A stretch of 44,397 nucleotides of DNA from Liminaster sp964567855 (GTDB lineage Bacteria > Bacteroidota > Bacteroidia > Bacteroidales > UBA3663). The first letter of the stretch is position 1. Each line of letters opens with the position of its first letter. A program made the position numbers and the translations under genes. The stretch is taken from positions 1-44,397 of the forward strand of contig CAZMOE010000019.1 in assembly GCA_964567855.1 (NCBI GenBank). The letters run 5' to 3'. The notes under the pieces were generated by a model, which searched no databases, was not told the origin of the DNA, and worked only from the letters and a program-made list of their open reading frames with translations. Of the stretch, positions 7,259-15,494 are shown piece by piece.

Positions 7259-9049
7259 TCACCGCTGATGAGGATTCAGGATCTGCAGATCCCGTTTCTT
7301 GCCGCGCTGCCACCAGTCTTTGGGCTGCACTTCCCAGTCGCCGCGCACGCGCGGCTCCACGGTCTGGATCTTTTCGATATATTCGGCCACGTACCGGCGG
7401 ACATCCTTGGCCGATGTGGTCAGGGTGTGGGCCGCCAGAGTTTCCTTGTCCCAACCCAATCCGACGGGGATGAAATTACCGCCGCCGCAGGCCTGATAGG
7501 AGTTGATGGCCACGATATATTCTTTGTCGGGGTCGAACGGCGCTCCGTCACTCATGGAGAGGATTTTTACCCGTTCGCCTACAGGTTTGCTGACATCCAC
7601 GGTGTAGCGGATACCGGCTGCCGAGGTATAGTTGAATGTCGGCGTGATGAGCTCCGGACCGTAGGCGCCGTTTTGCACTTTGCCGTCGGCGTCCAGCCGG
7701 AAAGCGAGAAGGTGGTCGTCGGCATTTCGCATCACGTTGTACTGCTGGGCGAAGCCATGTTCCAGATACCGGCGTACGTCGTCGCCTGACATCTTGAGCT
7801 TGAACATCTGGTTTTCGTATTTGTACAATGTAAACAGATGGCGCATGGTCAGCGTGCCGGCCGCTACGGTCGCGTAGGGAGAAAGAACGCTGGCAAAAGA
7901 AATGTCGGCTCCTGTCGCCCACAATTGTGCTTCGTGAATAAAGTCCATGAAGGCTGACGGGCCGACCAGACCGTCCTGGGCGTGCATCGGGGCAGTCAAT
8001 ACTCCGATCGGAGTGTCCACATATCGGTTGACGGCCTCTACATCGCCGGCAAATGTTTCTGTGAAAAGCGGGTCGGCGGCCACATTTTTCATTTCGACCA
8101 GCGAGGTGGTGATCTGTTTCCGGTAACCGTTGCCCTGACGGGTCAGATGGATATCGGCGCGGCCGACCTTGGCGGCCTGGGTCTGTGCATCGAGCACGGG
8201 AATCGTGTCGCCGGCTACATTGACCACTGTAAATTGTCGTGGCTGGTGGTCATGTCCCAGCAGGATGAGGTCGAAGCCCGGAACCTTGATGGCCGCAGGC
8301 ACTCCGCCGTTTTCGTTTTTATAGGTGTCGAGGTCGGAACCGTTGACCGTATAGTCGCCGCCGGAATGGAAGAGTCCGATCAACAGGTCGGGCCGCTCTT
8401 TTTTCTGAATGACGGGAATCCATTGGGCTGCGCACTCTACCATGTCCTGAAAATCCAGATTCGGCCAAAGGCTTTTGGGAAGCCATGCTCCGATGTTTGG
8501 GGTGATCATGCCGAGGATGGCGATTTTCAATCCCTGCCGGTGAATGACGGTATAGGGGGTGAACATCGGTTCTCCGGTGCGGGTGTCGATAGCATTGGCG
8601 CAAAGCCACGGCATATCGAACTGGTCCGGCAGACGGTCGTGGTAGACCGTTTCTCCGGTCTCGATGTCATGATTTCCCACTCCGACGGCGTCATAGCCGA
8701 GGAAGTTGGCCACGCGGCAGGCCACATGGGGGGTGTCGGTCGCTACGTAATTGTAATAGTACATGGAGGGCTGTCCCTGCAGGAAGTCTCCGGTGTCGAA
8801 CAGCATCACGGCGTCGGGATGGGCCGCACGTTCTGCATTGACATAGGTGCAGACGTTGGCCAGACTGGTGGCCGCAGGGGCGTTGCGGTTGAAATCGAAG
8901 GGCAGGCAGGCACCGTGTACGTCGGTCGTATAGAGGAGCACGAGATCGGCCTCCTGCGGTTTGCCGTCGTTGCAGCTGTTCATGGAAAATGCGGTACAGA
9001 TGCCGGTGGCGAGCAGAACAGTGTCTTTAACAATCCGGTTATGTTTCAT
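7259..9049 (-). CDS. 5'-nucleotidase / 2',3'-cyclic phosphodiesterase family lipoprotein
   Basis: A secreted metallophosphoesterase of the UshA/CpdB family that releases phosphate or nucleosides from extracellular nucleotides. The metal-binding motifs are present in order: TTDVHG, DTGDFLQG, GNHDIETG, FHSGGD and GHDHQ. The C-terminal half is the substrate-binding 5'-nucleotidase domain, with NSYQACGGGNF near the end. The N-terminus ends in SMNSCNDG, a plausible lipobox, so the protein is probably anchored in a membrane with the domain outside the cytosol. Length (596) is in the usual range. Its start codon overlaps the glmM stop (ATGA), so the two genes are translationally coupled. Confidence 0.9.
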   Translation of the reverse strand: MKHNRIVKDTVLLATGICTAFSMNSCNDGKPQEADLVLLYTTDVHGACLPFDFNRNAPAATSLANVCTYVNAERAAHPDAVMLFDTGDFLQGQPSMYYYNYVATDTPHVACRVANFLGYDAVGVGNHDIETGETVYHDRLPDQFDMPWLCANAIDTRTGEPMFTPYTVIHRQGLKIAILGMITPNIGAWLPKSLWPNLDFQDMVECAAQWIPVIQKKERPDLLIGLFHSGGDYTVNGSDLDTYKNENGGVPAAIKVPGFDLILLGHDHQPRQFTVVNVAGDTIPVLDAQTQAAKVGRADIHLTRQGNGYRKQITTSLVEMKNVAADPLFTETFAGDVEAVNRYVDTPIGVLTAPMHAQDGLVGPSAFMDFIHEAQLWATGADISFASVLSPYATVAAGTLTMRHLFTLYKYENQMFKLKMSGDDVRRYLEHGFAQQYNVMRNADDHLLAFRLDADGKVQNGAYGPELITPTFNYTSAAGIRYTVDVSKPVGERVKILSMSDGAPFDPDKEYIVAINSYQACGGGNFIPVGLGWDKETLAAHTLTTSAKDVRRYVAEYIEKIQTVEPRVRGDWEVQPKDWWQRGKKRDLQILNPHQR

Positions 9050-10446
9050 AAGTCCTTCATTTTTTCTATTTCAGACATGACGGCCTGCGCTGTAGCTTCG
9101 GCTTCGGTTTCTGTCGCGGCCTCGGCGTAGACTCTGATAATGGGTTCGGTGTTGGATTTCCGCAGGTGCACCCAGCGGTCGGCGAAATCGATCTTCACGC
9201 CGTCGATGTCGGTGATTTCCTGGTCGGAATATTGCGTTTTGATTTTTTCGAGAAGGGCATCGATGTCGATATCCGGGGTCAGGTCGATGCGTTGCTTGGC
9301 GATGAAATAGGGGGGATAGGTTGCCCGTAGCTGGCTGACGGTGATGGGCTGCTGTTCACGTATTTTGGCAAGCTGGGTGAGGAACAGGGCAATGCCGACC
9401 AGGGCATCGCGGCCGTAGTGGGCTTCCGGATAGATGACACCGCCGTTTCCTTCGCCGCCGATCACGGCATGTGTGGCCTTCATCTGGGCAACGACATTCA
9501 CTTCGCCCACAGCGGCCGCTTTGTAGGAACCTCCGCGCCGGAGGGTGACGTCGCGCAGGGCGCGGCTTGACGACAGGTTGGAGCAGGTGTTGCCGGGGGT
9601 GTGCTGCAATACATAATCTGCGCAGGCCACAAGGGTGTATTCCTCGCCGAACATGCTGCCGTCTTCATTGATAATGGCCAGACGGTCGACATCGGGGTCT
9701 ACGACAAAACCGACGTCGGCTTTTGCCTGTGGCATGAAGGCCGCGATTTGCGTCAGGTTTTGGGGAATAGGCTCGGGAGTGTGTGCGAAATGGCCGGTAG
9801 GTTCGCAGTTCAGCTCATGAATCTCTTGTACGCCGAGGGCACGCAAAAGCTTCGGAATGACGATCCCGCCTACGGAGTTGACGCAGTCGATGACGACCTT
9901 GAAACCGGCGCGGGCTACAGCCTCGGCATCCACAAGCCGGAGGTCGAGTACCTGCCGGATATGATAATCGGTATAATCTTTCTCCGTGATGTGTCCCATT
10001 TGCATTACTTCGGCAAACGAGAAATCTTCGCTTTCCGCCAGTTCCAGCACTTCGTTGCCAGTTTCCTTATCGAAAAACTCCCCGTTTTCGTTGAGCAGTT
10101 TCAGGGCGTTCCATTGTATCGGGTTGTGGCTGGCGGTGAGGATGATGCCGCCGTCGGCATGTTCTGCCGTAACTGCGATTTCGGTAGTAGGGGTGGTGGC
10201 CAGACCTATGTTGACGACATCGAAGCCCATGCCGATGAGGGTTCCGCTCACGCATTGGTAGAGCATTTCACCCGAAAGACGGGCGTCACGGCCGACAACG
10301 ATTTTACTGCTGCCCTGCGGGCGGCGTTTGCGGACAACGGTGGCATAGGCTGCCGTGAACTTGACGATGTCCAGCGGATTCAGACCCTCGCCGGCCTGAC
10401 CGCCGATGGTTCCGCGTATTCCGGAGATAGATTTGATAAGAGACAT
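9046..10446 (-). CDS. glmM: Phosphoglucosamine mutase (GlmM-type phosphohexomutase)
   Basis: Moves phosphate between C6 and C1 of a hexosamine or hexose phosphate; the GlmM role feeds UDP-GlcNAc for peptidoglycan and LPS. All four family signatures are visible in 466 residues: the phosphoserine loop TASHNP (Ser106), the Mg-binding DPDVDRL, the sugar-binding GGEGNGGV, and the phosphate-binding RKSNTEP near the C-terminus. GEGNGG rather than GEESG favours the GlmM-like archaeal/Bacteroidetes subgroup, but a phosphoglucomutase/phosphomannomutase activity is not excluded. A second, longer mutase lies at 31219-32964. The order nrnA, DUF4827 gene, mutase is a familiar Bacteroides arrangement. Confidence 0.88.
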   Translation of the reverse strand: MSLIKSISGIRGTIGGQAGEGLNPLDIVKFTAAYATVVRKRRPQGSSKIVVGRDARLSGEMLYQCVSGTLIGMGFDVVNIGLATTPTTEIAVTAEHADGGIILTASHNPIQWNALKLLNENGEFFDKETGNEVLELAESEDFSFAEVMQMGHITEKDYTDYHIRQVLDLRLVDAEAVARAGFKVVIDCVNSVGGIVIPKLLRALGVQEIHELNCEPTGHFAHTPEPIPQNLTQIAAFMPQAKADVGFVVDPDVDRLAIINEDGSMFGEEYTLVACADYVLQHTPGNTCSNLSSSRALRDVTLRRGGSYKAAAVGEVNVVAQMKATHAVIGGEGNGGVIYPEAHYGRDALVGIALFLTQLAKIREQQPITVSQLRATYPPYFIAKQRIDLTPDIDIDALLEKIKTQYSDQEITDIDGVKIDFADRWVHLRKSNTEPIIRVYAEAATETEAEATAQAVMSEIEKMKDL

Positions 10447-10537
10447 GATAATATGATGGATTATATGTTAGGAAAAAAATCGTAAATGTTTCGCTCTTGT
10501 TTCCGGCCGGGGGCGGCCGGGATGCGTGTCTATGAAA

Positions 10538-10586
10538 ACAGAGAGGAAAAATCTCTCCCTGTAGAGTGAGATTTTTTCCTCTCTGT
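10538..10586 (-). terminator. Terminator of the DUF4827 gene
   Basis: A long inverted repeat with arms beginning ACAGAGAGGAAAAA and ending TTTTTTCCTCTCTGT surrounds a short loop; in the minus direction it is followed by TTTTCATAG. It separates the DUF4827 gene from glmM. Confidence 0.7.
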
Positions 10587-10600
10587 AACTGTTTTCCCGA

Positions 10601-11293
10601 TTATTCCGGCAGAAATGTAGGCCGGGTATATTTTACGGAGCCGTAGTAACACGTCAGGTAGTATGTCTGGTCGCTGCTCGATCCCAAGGAGAAGGGGACG
10701 ATGACGGCCGCTTCGCCGCCGTACCAGAGAAAACGCAACGGGAAAGCCAGGCCGCCGCTGGTGCATTCGTAGTTACTGCCCGTGCCGAAGCGTACCGCGT
10801 AGTAGGTGTTGGCATAATAGTCGGATCTCCAACTGTAGATGATTTCGTAACTGTTCGGGTCGAGGTTGTTGCCTTTGTCGGTTTCGAAATCGACGAAAGT
10901 GCCGAGGTTGTAGCAGCTGTCGTAGCGGACGAGGGCATTACTGCCGGTCTTGAACTTATTGGCCTTGAATTCGGAAGAATCTATGTTACCCCAGTCTTTG
11001 ATTTTGAAATAAAGGCGCTTGAAGTCTCCTTCGTCGATGGTGTACCACTCGTTCAGTTCGACATATTTCTGAGGATGTTCGCCCTCTTCCAGCACGGCTT
11101 TGGTCGTGCGGTTGACCCAATCTTCGTCTACGTGGCGGGCGGAAATATCGGCATAACGGATGAAGTTGCCGATGGCGTTTTTTTCAGCATCGACAAGTTC
11201 CGCGTAGGTTTCAGTATCGCTGCAGGAGGCGTTGAGGGCCAGAAGAATGCAGGAAAATGCTAAAATGCTGACGGAATAAATGGAGTGTTTCAT
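10601..11293 (-). CDS. DUF4827 family lipoprotein
   Basis: A 230-residue outer-membrane or periplasmic lipoprotein matching my memory of the DUF4827 family by size, context and sequence style. The signal sequence MKHSIYSVSILAFSCILL leads to NASCSDTE, with the lipid-bearing Cys followed by acidic residues. The mature region is rich in Tyr and charged residues, and the C-terminal part has the look of an FKBP-like beta fold (FKIKDWG, TCYYG), but I see no catalytic motif. Function is unknown. It has its own promoter upstream and a terminator downstream, so it is probably a single-gene transcript between nrnA and glmM. Confidence 0.8.
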   Translation of the reverse strand: MKHSIYSVSILAFSCILLALNASCSDTETYAELVDAEKNAIGNFIRYADISARHVDEDWVNRTTKAVLEEGEHPQKYVELNEWYTIDEGDFKRLYFKIKDWGNIDSSEFKANKFKTGSNALVRYDSCYNLGTFVDFETDKGNNLDPNSYEIIYSWRSDYYANTYYAVRFGTGSNYECTSGGLAFPLRFLWYGGEAAVIVPFSLGSSSDQTYYLTCYYGSVKYTRPTFLPE

Positions 11294-11391
11294 TCTATTG
11301 CTGTGATAGTAAAGCGCTGAGAGTCGCTGCGGAAAGGAAGAAAATGTCCGGAAGCGGAGGCCCTTTCACAGGTTGCTCTCTTTTTTCGCGA

Positions 11392-11399
11392 CAAAGTTA
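11392..11399 (-). promoter_or_regulatory. -7 element for the DUF4827 gene
   Basis: The minus strand reads TAACTTTG, a full consensus match, just past the nrnA stop codon. It predicts a leader of about 90 bases. No clear -33 TTTG is seen. Confidence 0.6.
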
Positions 11400-11423
11400 G
11401 CGATTATTCGATAATATCTGTGT

Positions 11424-12464
11424 TTAAGCATTTAAATATTTCGCAAAAAGTGGTAATATCTTGACAAAAAGCAATTCCGCTTGCTGTAAAGAGCCGTAAA
11501 ACTCTCCTCCGGCCGCATTTTTATGACCGCCTCCGTTGAAGAATTTCTCCGCCATGAGGTTGACGGGATAATCTCCTTTAGAGCGGAGCGATACCTTGAC
11601 GAAATTAGCCTCTTCGCGGAAGAATACGGAGCAGACCACTTCCGGGATGGCAAGCGGCATATTGACGAAGCCTTCGCTGTCGCCTTTCTGGTGGTCGTAT
11701 TTTTTCATTTCGGTCTTTGAAAGGCAGATGTAGGCGGCATGATGCGGATAGATGATTTTCATTTTTTCGTCGAGTACATATCCCTTGAGCCGGAGCCTGC
11801 GTTCTTTTTCGGCTGAGAGGCTGCGGTGGATGTGTTCCTTGTCGAAGCCGGTGGCGAGCAGGTTTGCGACGATCAGATAAGTCTCCGGCCGGCTGCTGTT
11901 GTATGACAGCATTCCGGTGTCGGTCATGATGCCGGTATATAGTGCTTCGGCCAGGATAGGATCGATCATTGCCTCGTCTCCTGTTTCGGCGATCACATGA
12001 TAGATCAGTTCGCAGGTGGCGCACATTTCCGGATGCGAGATGATGATATCGAATGCCGTCGTATCGGGGTCGAGATGATGGTCGATGAGAACTTTCGGTG
12101 CCGGATTTTCCATAACCGACTTGTGCATTTCTCCCATGCGCGACGGCAGGTTGTAGTCCAGACAGAAGAATGCTTCGGCTTCCCGGATCGCAGCGGTGGC
12201 CTCCCGGTTCTGCCGGTCGAAACAAAGGGTATCGCCGATGCCGGAGATGAACGCAAGGTTCTCTCCCGGCATGTCGTTGAAGACGATGACGGCCTGTTTG
12301 CCTTTTAATGTAAGATAGCGGGCGAAAGAGAGGGCCGAACCGACGGCGTCGCCGTCGGGCGACATGTGAACTGTTACAACGAACCGATTGTATTTATCGA
12401 TCAGTTGCCGGAGTGCGATGATGTTTTCCTGGGAAACGACGGTAGTAAGCTGCGGATGGGGCAT
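11424..12464 (-). CDS. nrnA: DHH/DHHA1 phosphoesterase (oligoribonuclease/pAp phosphatase)
   Basis: NrnA-type enzymes degrade short RNA oligonucleotides and dephosphorylate pAp to AMP in the cytosol. The DHH domain shows HMSPDGDAVGSA, the metal-binding DYN segment, IDHHLDP and TDTGMLSYNSS; the DHHA1 domain ends with GGGHKNAAGG, which binds the substrate. The length of 346 residues is normal. The ATG at 12464 follows a long untranslated leader from the predicted promoter at 12663-12694. Other family members hydrolyse c-di-AMP-derived dinucleotides; the sequence alone does not distinguish these. Confidence 0.92.
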   Translation of the reverse strand: MPHPQLTTVVSQENIIALRQLIDKYNRFVVTVHMSPDGDAVGSALSFARYLTLKGKQAVIVFNDMPGENLAFISGIGDTLCFDRQNREATAAIREAEAFFCLDYNLPSRMGEMHKSVMENPAPKVLIDHHLDPDTTAFDIIISHPEMCATCELIYHVIAETGDEAMIDPILAEALYTGIMTDTGMLSYNSSRPETYLIVANLLATGFDKEHIHRSLSAEKERRLRLKGYVLDEKMKIIYPHHAAYICLSKTEMKKYDHQKGDSEGFVNMPLAIPEVVCSVFFREEANFVKVSLRSKGDYPVNLMAEKFFNGGGHKNAAGGEFYGSLQQAELLFVKILPLFAKYLNA

Positions 12465-12662
12465 AAGACTTGTTTATTTTTTGTTATTGGCAGGGCAGGC
12501 GGCGCTGAAGACTATCTGCCGGTCAATGCGTGACGGTTTTCACGAAGTGTCCGGACGCGGATTTTTTGCAATAGGCGTTGCTTGGCTCCGGTTTGGCCGG
12601 AGACGGTTTCCGGTAAGGTCCGCTTGGTCGCAATGTGGAAATCCGGTCTGAAAAAAGTGGTG
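12465..12662 (-). other. Long untranslated leader of nrnA
   Basis: About 190 bases separate the predicted nrnA transcript start from its ATG. The leader holds a small hairpin (CTCCGG, five bases, CCGGAG, near 12586-12602) but no riboswitch I recognise. An 83-codon open frame crossing it (12523-12774) begins upstream of the promoter and looks like chance. Confidence 0.4.
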
Positions 12663-12694
12663 CAAAAGTAGTCGATTTCCCTGAAAATACCAAG
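12663..12694 (-). promoter_or_regulatory. Promoter of nrnA
   Basis: On the minus strand CTTG (12691-12694) and TACTTTTG (12663-12670) stand 20 bases apart, matching the -33/-7 pattern with one mismatch in the -33 element. Confidence 0.6.
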
Positions 12695-12796
12695 AAAAGG
12701 GAGAAAAAGATGGAATGTCCGCCGCTATGTCGCTTCAGGGTGCCGTCGTCTGTCGGGGTTGTGGCGGATGTCATGGCGTTTTTGGTGTGAAAGAGA

Positions 12797-12827
12797 GCGG
12801 CCGGGTCCCTTCGGGAGATCCGGCCGC
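12797..12827 (-). terminator. Terminator after the response regulator gene
   Basis: A GC-rich inverted repeat, GCGGCCGG pairing with CCGGCCGC, with an inner GTCCC/GGGA pairing around TTCG. In the leftward direction it is followed by the moderately T-rich CTCTTTC. It lies 26 bases past the stop of the regulator gene. Confidence 0.6.
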
Positions 12828-12852
12828 GGAAAAATCGTCGGTTGCAGATGGT

Positions 12853-13575
12853 TTATTTGGTAACCATTTCGATATCGGAGGCGATGAGTTTATATCCTTT
12901 GCCGTGGATGTTGATGATTTCGATGTTCGGATCGTCTTTCAGATGTTTGCGGAGTTTGGTGATATAGACATCCATCGATCTTGCATTGAAATAATTGTCA
13001 TCGATCCAGATGGTCTTGAGCGCGAAATTACGTTCAAGGATTTCATTGGCATGGGCGCAAAGCAGGTTGAGCAGGTCGCTTTCCTTGGTCGTCAGTTTGG
13101 TGTTTTTTTCGCCGATGCTGAGCACTTGCTTCTGCGTGTCGAAGGTGAACTGGCCGAGTTTGTAGGCGATCACATCTTTGCCTTTCTTGCCCTTGACGCG
13201 TCGCAGGATGGCCTCGATGCGGAACAGGAGTTCTTCCATCGAGAACGGTTTGGTGATGTAGTCGTCGCCGCCGATCTTGAAGCCTTCAAGAATATCTTCC
13301 TTGAGCGATTTGGCCGTCAGGAAAATGATGGGGATGTCCTGATTGAGGGCACGGATTTCCTGGGCCATGGTGAACCCGTCTTTCTTCGGCATCATCACAT
13401 CGAGGATGCAGAAATCGTAACGGCCTTTGAGATAGGCTTTGTAGCCGGCCTCTCCGTCGTTATAAAGATCGCAGAGGAAGCCTTTGGCCTGAACATATTC
13501 GCGAAGCAGCATGCCTAAGTTCTCATCATCCTCGCAGAGCAGGATGCGCAGCTTTTCATTTGTCTGTGGTGTCAT
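12853..13575 (-). CDS. rprY: OmpR-family response regulator, RprY-like
   Basis: DNA-binding output of a two-component system. The receiver domain (about residues 9-122) has the acidic pocket CEDDEN, phospho-acceptor Asp59 (ILDVMMPKKDG), the Thr/Ala of LTAKS and Lys109 (YITKPFS). The C-terminal winged-helix domain (about 135-235) shows LTTKESDLLNLL and the recognition region SMDVYITKLRKHL. The sequence and partner agree with Bacteroidales RprY. It is 75 bases downstream of the kinase gene on the same strand with no terminator between, so they are co-transcribed. Confidence 0.92.
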   Translation of the reverse strand: MTPQTNEKLRILLCEDDENLGMLLREYVQAKGFLCDLYNDGEAGYKAYLKGRYDFCILDVMMPKKDGFTMAQEIRALNQDIPIIFLTAKSLKEDILEGFKIGGDDYITKPFSMEELLFRIEAILRRVKGKKGKDVIAYKLGQFTFDTQKQVLSIGEKNTKLTTKESDLLNLLCAHANEILERNFALKTIWIDDNYFNARSMDVYITKLRKHLKDDPNIEIINIHGKGYKLIASDIEMVTK

Positions 13576-13650
13576 TTTTTTGAAGTTTTGAGGGTTGTGT
13601 ATAATAATGGATATATTTTTTATAACGGTTCCAGGGGTGTAGTCGCCCTT

Positions 13651-15213
13651 TTATTCCTCTTTCATCAGCGGAATGGAGATGATAAAGGTCGTTCCTTCCC
13701 CGATTTCGCTTTCGGCCTTGATCTCGCCCTTATGATCGCGGACGATTTTCATGACATAAGAGAGCCCCAAGCCGAATCCTTTGACGTTGTGGACGTTTCC
13801 TGTCGGGACACGATAGAATTTCTCGAAAATCTTTTTGAGGTTTTCCCGCTTGATACCGATTCCGTTGTCCTGGATAGACAGTTCCAGTCTGTCGCCGACA
13901 GTCCGGGTCGATACTGTGAGGTGCAGCGGCTCCTCTTCTTTCGCATATTTGTAGGCGTTGTCCATAAGATTGAAGACCACGTTCGTAAAGTGCATCTCGT
14001 CGATCATGCAAATGTCGTCTTCGGCGTCCAGGTGGGCGTCGATGCTGCCTCCCGCTTTCTCGACCTTCAGCCGGAAAGTATTGATGACGTTTTGCACAAG
14101 GGCATTGACGCTGGTGTCCTGTAGTTTGAGGTTGGTCTTCTGGCGGTCGAACATCGACATTTGCAGTACCTTCTCGACCTGAAAGCGGAGACGCTTGGTC
14201 TCGTCGTTGATGACGTTGGAGATGTGCGCCAGGATGGCCGGGGTTTTCCCGACGGCCGGATCATTGAGCATTTGTGAGGCCAGCGAGATCGTGGAGATCG
14301 GAGTCTTGAACTCGTGGGTCATATTGTTGATGAAGTCATTCTTCATTTCATTCAGTTTCTTCTGCCGGAAAGCCACGATGATGATAATCACGAAGAGTAA
14401 CAGCATGATGAACGTGAAGATGAAAGAGGGAATCATGAACTGGATGCCTGAATTGAGCAGGTAACGGCTTCTTCCGGGAAAGTAGACCTCCATGTAGCTT
14501 TTGGTATCCGAAAGATTGTTCGGGAAAAGGGTTTGCAGATAGCTGCCGTCTTTTTTCGCCTGTTCGGGGCTGTATCCTTCGGTACGGTAAGCCATTCTTC
14601 CGTCGCTGTCGGTGATACAATATTCGTAGGAAAGATTCAGTCCGTTGTAATGAAGCTCTTCCTTGAGAATTTTGTTCAGTCTTGCCAAATCGAGGCGGGC
14701 CAGTACAGGTTTTTCGTTCGATTGGGACAATATGCGGAAGATAACTTCGTCAAGCAGGTCCTTCTGATACAGATATTGCCCTCTCAGCATGTCCTGCATG
14801 GCTTTGGATCGGTTCTGTATGGTATTGTTGCCGTGTTTGGGCGACAGCGTAAAGCGCAGGCTGTCGCTACTGCGTGAGGTGGAGTTGTAAAATTCGAAGG
14901 TCGAGACCGTCCCGTCGGGCTCCTTGACGCGTATTCTGCTGTGGGAGTGGGTGATTGTTCCGTTTTCGTCTTCATGAGAAAGTGATTCCACCAGCTGTCG
15001 CTGCATATCGTCATAATATTCTTCCAGATACCGGCGCGTCTCGTCCCGCTCCAGTTGCCGGGAGGTTCGGAAGAGGCTCCGTTTTACAGCTTCGTCGAAC
15101 TGCTCCCTGCGCATGGCGACCATCTCATCGAGATAGCTGAACTGTATGGCCAGCAACCCTATAAAAGTCACGGCCAGTGCAATTGCTAATAACCAAATGG
15201 TCTGTTTTTTCAT
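13651..15213 (-). CDS. rprX: Membrane sensor histidine kinase, RprX-like
   Basis: Sensor of the two-component pair. The start at 15213 (MKKQTIWLL) is chosen because an upstream in-frame start at 15246 would include a consensus -7 element. The 520-residue protein has a first membrane helix at about 5-25, a periplasmic sensor region of about 240 residues, a second helix rich in Ile, Leu and Phe, then the H-box (THEFKTPIS), N-box (DNAYKYAKEE), G1 (DNGIGIK), F-box (FEKFYRVP) and G2 (GFGLGLS). There is no HAMP linker of normal length. The signal sensed is unknown. It diverges from the porin gene, with about 280 bases between the two start codons. Confidence 0.92.
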   Translation of the reverse strand: MKKQTIWLLAIALAVTFIGLLAIQFSYLDEMVAMRREQFDEAVKRSLFRTSRQLERDETRRYLEEYYDDMQRQLVESLSHEDENGTITHSHSRIRVKEPDGTVSTFEFYNSTSRSSDSLRFTLSPKHGNNTIQNRSKAMQDMLRGQYLYQKDLLDEVIFRILSQSNEKPVLARLDLARLNKILKEELHYNGLNLSYEYCITDSDGRMAYRTEGYSPEQAKKDGSYLQTLFPNNLSDTKSYMEVYFPGRSRYLLNSGIQFMIPSFIFTFIMLLLFVIIIIVAFRQKKLNEMKNDFINNMTHEFKTPISTISLASQMLNDPAVGKTPAILAHISNVINDETKRLRFQVEKVLQMSMFDRQKTNLKLQDTSVNALVQNVINTFRLKVEKAGGSIDAHLDAEDDICMIDEMHFTNVVFNLMDNAYKYAKEEEPLHLTVSTRTVGDRLELSIQDNGIGIKRENLKKIFEKFYRVPTGNVHNVKGFGLGLSYVMKIVRDHKGEIKAESEIGEGTTFIISIPLMKEE

Positions 15214-15230
15214 ATTAACACTCTTTTTAC

Positions 15231-15238
15231 CAAAGTTA
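15231..15238 (-). promoter_or_regulatory. -7 element for the rprXY pair
   Basis: The minus strand reads TAACTTTG, 17 bases before the chosen start. A second consensus-like TAAATTTG on the same strand lies at 15315-15322. Neither has a clear TTTG 20 bases upstream. Confidence 0.55.
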
Positions 15239-15331
15239 ACAACCATTTTCCGCCGATTGTTTTTTTAATAGATGAAATTTGGTTGTTTATTCACTATGTT
15301 TTAACTAAACGCTGCAAATTTAACAGAAAAA

Positions 15332-15345
15332 CTTAACGCGTTAAG
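15332..15345. repeat. 14-bp perfect palindrome between rprX and the porin gene
   Basis: CTTAACGCGTTAAG reads the same on both strands and lies between the divergent rprX and porin promoters. It is a candidate operator for a dimeric regulator; nothing in the sequence says which one. Confidence 0.45.
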
Positions 15346-15457
15346 CATCTCAGACAAGGAAAATGGTCGTGGTTAAGGATTATTAACTAATAAAACTTTT
15401 ATATCTGCTGTCAGAAGGATTCTGTTGACTGTTCAAAATAAGATAAATGCCGATAAA

Positions 15458-15489
15458 TTTGTTTTTTCTCGTTGCAAAGTGTAATTTTG
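15458..15489 (+). promoter_or_regulatory. Promoter of the porin gene, close to its start codon
   Basis: TTTG at 15458-15461 and TAATTTTG at 15482-15489 are exactly 20 bases apart, a full consensus match. Only five bases separate the -7 element from the ATG at 15495, so the transcript should have almost no leader. Confidence 0.8.
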
Positions 15490-15494
15490 CGGCC

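Noticed and set aside
12523..12774. 83-codon minus-strand frame across the nrnA leader
   Set aside because: It starts upstream of the predicted promoter and has no family-like features.
14014..15246. Longer start at 15246 for the sensor kinase
   Set aside because: It would contain the -7 element at 15231-15238, and the added residues do not resemble a sensor N-terminus.
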